Shown one piece after another: positions 6,301-8,405 of a stretch of 8,405 bases of DNA. The stretch comes from UBA3907 sp033810155. GTDB taxonomy: Bacteria; Bacillota; Sulfobacillia; Fermentithermobacillales; Fermentithermobacillaceae. Both the position numbers and the translations under genes were made by a program. Position 1 is the first letter of the stretch; each line of letters opens with the position of its first letter. Below the pieces are notes generated by a model. That model was not told the DNA's origin, ran no database searches, and was given only the letters and a program-made list of their open reading frames with translations. The stretch covers positions 1-8,405 of the forward strand of contig JAPXKJ010000046.1 in assembly GCA_033810155.1 (NCBI GenBank), in the 5' to 3' direction.

Positions 6301-7104
6301 ATGAAGGTATTCATATCAGTAGACATGGAGGGCATCTCGGGCGTGGTCAATTGGGATCATACTGAGTATGGGAAAGACGGTTACGAACGATTCAGGCGGC
6401 TTATGACGAAAGAGGTAAACGCTGCGGCCTTAGGTGCGTATGACGCCGGAGCTGACGAGGTTATAATCAATGATTCTCACGGAAGGATGAGAAATGTCAT
6501 CATAGAAGATCTAGACCCTAGGATCAAACTGATAACTGGTTCGTCAAAGCCGTTATCGATGATGGAAGGCATTGGGCCAGAGTTTGATGCAGCGTTTTTC
6601 GTGGGATATCATTCCAGGGCGTCTTCACTCGGAGTTTTAAATCATACATATACAGGGCAGGTTGCCAAATACGCTGTCGACGGCAAGGTTATGGGCGAAA
6701 CCGGTATGAATGCTCTGGTTGCCGGGTATTATGGTGTGCCCGTGGTGTTCGTTTCAGGCGATTCAGAGGTTACTAAAGAGGCAGTAGAATTACTAGGCAA
6801 GATAGAGACTGTTGCAGTAAAAGAGCCACACAGCCAGTTTTCGGCGCTATGCCTGCACCCAGAGAAGGCGCAAGAGCTGATTCGCGAAAAAGCTGCTAAG
6901 GCTCTTGGAGGTCTTTCGCAGTACAAACCGCTCAAACCTGCTTCGCCCTGTACAGTGGAACTTGAGTTCCATACCTCAGGGCAGGCTGACGGAGCATCGA
7001 TAATGCCGGGCGCAGTCAGGGTGGATCCGGTAACTGTACAATTTACAGGGAAGGATTATCTCGAAGCGTATCGCGGTGCAAGAACTATGATGTCACTCAC
7101 CTAG
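6301..7104 (+). CDS. dppA: M55-family zinc D-aminopeptidase (DppA-like)
   Basis: The product is a 267-residue cytoplasmic metallo-aminopeptidase closely resembling Bacillus subtilis DppA, which releases D-alanine and other residues from peptides with a D-amino acid at the N terminus. All metal ligands of the family are present at the same numbering as in DppA: Asp8 and Glu10 in SVDMEGISG, His60 in INDSHG, His104 in GYHSRAS, and Glu133 in MGETGMNA. The active-site His115 (LNHTYTG) is also kept. Later family blocks include AGYYGVPVVFVSGD (141-154) and QADGASIMPG, near residue 230. Length is normal. The ATG is supported by AGGAGGG at 6287-6293, 7 bases upstream. The gene stands alone, divergent from bioY and followed by a terminator. 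Here the symbol denotes the family rather than the Bacillus dipeptide-permease operon, whose other genes are absent. No convincing housekeeping promoter was found upstream. A role in D-amino-acid peptide or cell-wall peptide scavenging is inference. Confidence 0.92.
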   Translation: MKVFISVDMEGISGVVNWDHTEYGKDGYERFRRLMTKEVNAAALGAYDAGADEVIINDSHGRMRNVIIEDLDPRIKLITGSSKPLSMMEGIGPEFDAAFFVGYHSRASSLGVLNHTYTGQVAKYAVDGKVMGETGMNALVAGYYGVPVVFVSGDSEVTKEAVELLGKIETVAVKEPHSQFSALCLHPEKAQELIREKAAKALGGLSQYKPLKPASPCTVELEFHTSGQADGASIMPGAVRVDPVTVQFTGKDYLEAYRGARTMMSLT

Positions 7105-7132
7105 GTGACCCCCGAAAACTAGGTTGTTTCGG

Positions 7133-7178
7133 AGAAGTGCCCTAAAGGACTTACCTAGCGGGCACTTCTACTTTTTTT
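7133..7178 (+). terminator. Rho-independent terminator after the D-aminopeptidase gene
   Basis: AGAAGTGCCC (7133-7142) pairs perfectly over 10 bp with GGGCACTTCT (7160-7169) around a 17-base loop, followed at once by a run of seven T (7172-7178) on the + strand. The right arm overlaps the stop codon and last codons of the convergent birA gene. There is no T run on the - strand side, so it serves the + strand gene. Confidence 0.88.
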
Positions 7179-8214
7179 CCTCAGTTTCAATTCTCAGAGA
7201 TAAATCTCCAGATGGGAAAGCCTTTTTGCCGTATTCGGGTCCAGACAAAACCAGCCTACCTTCGGAATCAAGACCGTGCAAATTACCTTTCCAGAATGTT
7301 TTGGACCCAAGGGTAACGTTTTCTACTATGACCGGTTGTCCTCTGTAAGCGAGCATCTCTTCTAGGCGGGGCTGAAAAGCCTGTAAACCACGGTCTAAAA
7401 ATTCTGAGTATAACGGCTCAAAATCGTTGAGTATACTTGCTACCAGAGAATTCCGATCTACGCTCTGCCCCAGTTCTTCCTTTAGCGAAGAAGATTTGTC
7501 CTTTATTTCCTCAGGCAAAAGTGAGGTTTCTACGTTTGCGTTTATGCCTACCCCTACGATTACATGTGAAACAGCATCTAATTCCGCGCGCATTTCGGAG
7601 AGAATACCTGCGATTTTGCGACCGTTTACCAGTACATCATTAGGCCATTTTACCTTAGTAGGGATGCAGTAGATATTGCCTAGAGTTCTGGCAATCGAAT
7701 AACCTGTTATAAGAGCCAAACCCGGAACGCGCGATGGATCTATGTAGGGTTTCAGAACAAGCGACATGAATATACCGCCTAAGGGCGATTCCCACCGTCT
7801 TCCTAACCTGCCTTTGCCCCCAGTTTGCGTTTCTGCTATTAGCAAAGTGCCATCTTCTACGAAATCTGCTAGAAGTTTTGCGTCATAGTTAGTAGAACTT
7901 GTACGTGGGACATATAGTATAGTGCGGCCAAGGCGTGTTGTGTTCAATCTGGCCATGATTTTAGGGGGCGATATAACATCAGCCATGCCCATCAACCTGT
8001 ATCCTTTTTTGTTGGCTGCTTCAATTGAGAAGCCCTCGCCTATGAGCGTCTGAATGTTCTTCCAGACTGCGGTCCTAGATATGTCGTGAAGACGAGCCAA
8101 CTCATTGCCAGATACGAATTGTCCATTGGCCGCAGAAAGAATATCCAGAATTTCATATCTTGTAGGTGTTTTCCCAGGGTACTTTAAGTATCCTTTTTCT
8201 TCGATATCGCCCAT
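7168..8214 (-). CDS. birA: BirA, bifunctional biotin-protein ligase and biotin repressor
   Basis: This 348-residue protein activates biotin to biotinyl-5'-AMP and transfers it to the lysine of biotin-accepting proteins such as carboxylases and decarboxylases; with its N-terminal DNA-binding domain it also represses biotin genes. The winged helix-turn-helix covers about 18-76 (ELARLHDISRTAVWKNIQTL around the recognition helix, GYRLM as the wing strand). The ligase domain shows SSTN (106-109), QTGGKGRLGRRW (130-141, the biotinyl-AMP loop), KWPNDV (189-194) with catalytic Lys189, KIAGILSE (200-207) and GVGINAN (221-227). The C-terminal SH3-like domain lies at about 290-345. All catalytic motifs are intact, and the length suits the repressor-type class. 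The ATG has AGGA 8 bases upstream (8223-8226). It starts 17 bp after the anmK stop and is probably co-transcribed with it. The BirA operator before bioY is its expected target. Confidence 0.95.
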   Translation of the reverse strand: MGDIEEKGYLKYPGKTPTRYEILDILSAANGQFVSGNELARLHDISRTAVWKNIQTLIGEGFSIEAANKKGYRLMGMADVISPPKIMARLNTTRLGRTILYVPRTSSTNYDAKLLADFVEDGTLLIAETQTGGKGRLGRRWESPLGGIFMSLVLKPYIDPSRVPGLALITGYSIARTLGNIYCIPTKVKWPNDVLVNGRKIAGILSEMRAELDAVSHVIVGVGINANVETSLLPEEIKDKSSSLKEELGQSVDRNSLVASILNDFEPLYSEFLDRGLQAFQPRLEEMLAYRGQPVIVENVTLGSKTFWKGNLHGLDSEGRLVLSGPEYGKKAFPSGDLSLRIETEEKK

Positions 8215-8231
8215 GTATCGTTTCCTACTTT

Positions 8232-8405
8232 CTAAGGGAAAGCTATCTTCCCCAAAATGGTTGGTTTGTGAGCGCCGGTAGCAGATGGTACATTATTTGG
8301 TAGTAGGCCGATGAGATCGTTTCCCAGTATGCAAAAAGCTAATGCTTCTTTTGCCTTATTGGGGATTCCAAAATCCTCATGAGTCAAGAGACGGGCGTTG
8401 GGATT
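8232..8405 (-). CDS. anmK: Anhydro-N-acetylmuramic acid kinase, C-terminal fragment (5' end outside window)
   Basis: The - strand frame is open from the right edge to TAG at 8234-8232 and encodes the last 57 residues of a longer protein; no start codon belongs to this fragment. The tail contains EDFGIPNKAKEALAFCIL, LPNNVPSATGAHKPTILGKI and then the stop. From family knowledge, this is the conserved C-terminus of AnmK: the G(I/V)P..AKEA.AF helix, a NLPSVTGA-type motif (here NVPSATGA) and the final (V/I)LG.I strand. The enzyme phosphorylates and opens anhydro-MurNAc to MurNAc-6-phosphate in peptidoglycan recycling. It is the upstream gene of birA, 17 bp away on the same strand, so the birA promoter is probably outside the window. 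Confidence 0.85.
   Translation of the reverse strand, partial: NPNARLLTHEDFGIPNKAKEALAFCILGNDLIGLLPNNVPSATGAHKPTILGKIAFP

Noticed and set aside
7124..7348. 74-codon + strand frame across the terminator and the birA 3' end
   Set aside because: It begins inside the terminator stem, lacks a ribosome binding site and is antisense to the conserved BirA C-terminal domain.

Overview
The window looks like bacterial chromosome with moderate G+C, frequent AGA/AGG/ATA codons and strong AGGAGG-type ribosome binding sites. Peptide- and amino-acid-handling enzymes (an M20 amidohydrolase, an M55 D-aminopeptidase, a PLP enzyme) sit next to FapA, BioY and a repressor-type BirA. Together these suggest an anaerobic, amino-acid- or peptide-using bacterium of the Clostridia/Synergistetes/Thermotogae kind. 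This placement is inference; no rRNA or other marker gene is present. No tRNA, insertion sequence, CRISPR array or phage gene was seen.

Layout. Positions 1-1496 (+) hold the 3' end of a probable ABC exporter membrane subunit and a complete M20 amidohydrolase, closed by a strong terminator. Positions 1578-3522 (-) hold a two-gene operon: a small unrecognised protein followed 19 bp later by a 486-residue fold-type I PLP enzyme of no named family that I can assign. This pair is the best candidate for something undescribed. Positions 3523-3753 are a divergent control region with a sigma-A-like promoter for the PLP operon and a possible sigma-28/SigD-like promoter for fapA. fapA (3754-5556, +) runs into bioY (5553-6110, -) with overlapping stop codons. 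Positions 6111-6300 are a second divergent control region, with a near-consensus bioY promoter, a BirA-type operator at its expected start point, and a possible 17-codon upstream ORF ahead of the M55 D-aminopeptidase gene (6301-7104, +). After a second strong terminator, birA (7168-8214, -) and the 3' end of anmK (8232-8405, -) form an operon entering from the right edge.

How the genes fit together. BirA (biotin ligase plus an N-terminal helix-turn-helix) is the expected repressor of the operator in front of bioY, the biotin uptake S component, so the window carries both regulator and target of a biotin circuit. AnmK (anhydro-MurNAc recycling), the D-aminopeptidase and the M20 amidohydrolase are compatible with recycling of cell-wall or peptide material, but they are not in one operon and the functional link is only inference. 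Several start codons were chosen from the ribosome binding sites: ATG 3522 for the small protein, ATG 3754 for fapA and TTG 6110 for bioY.
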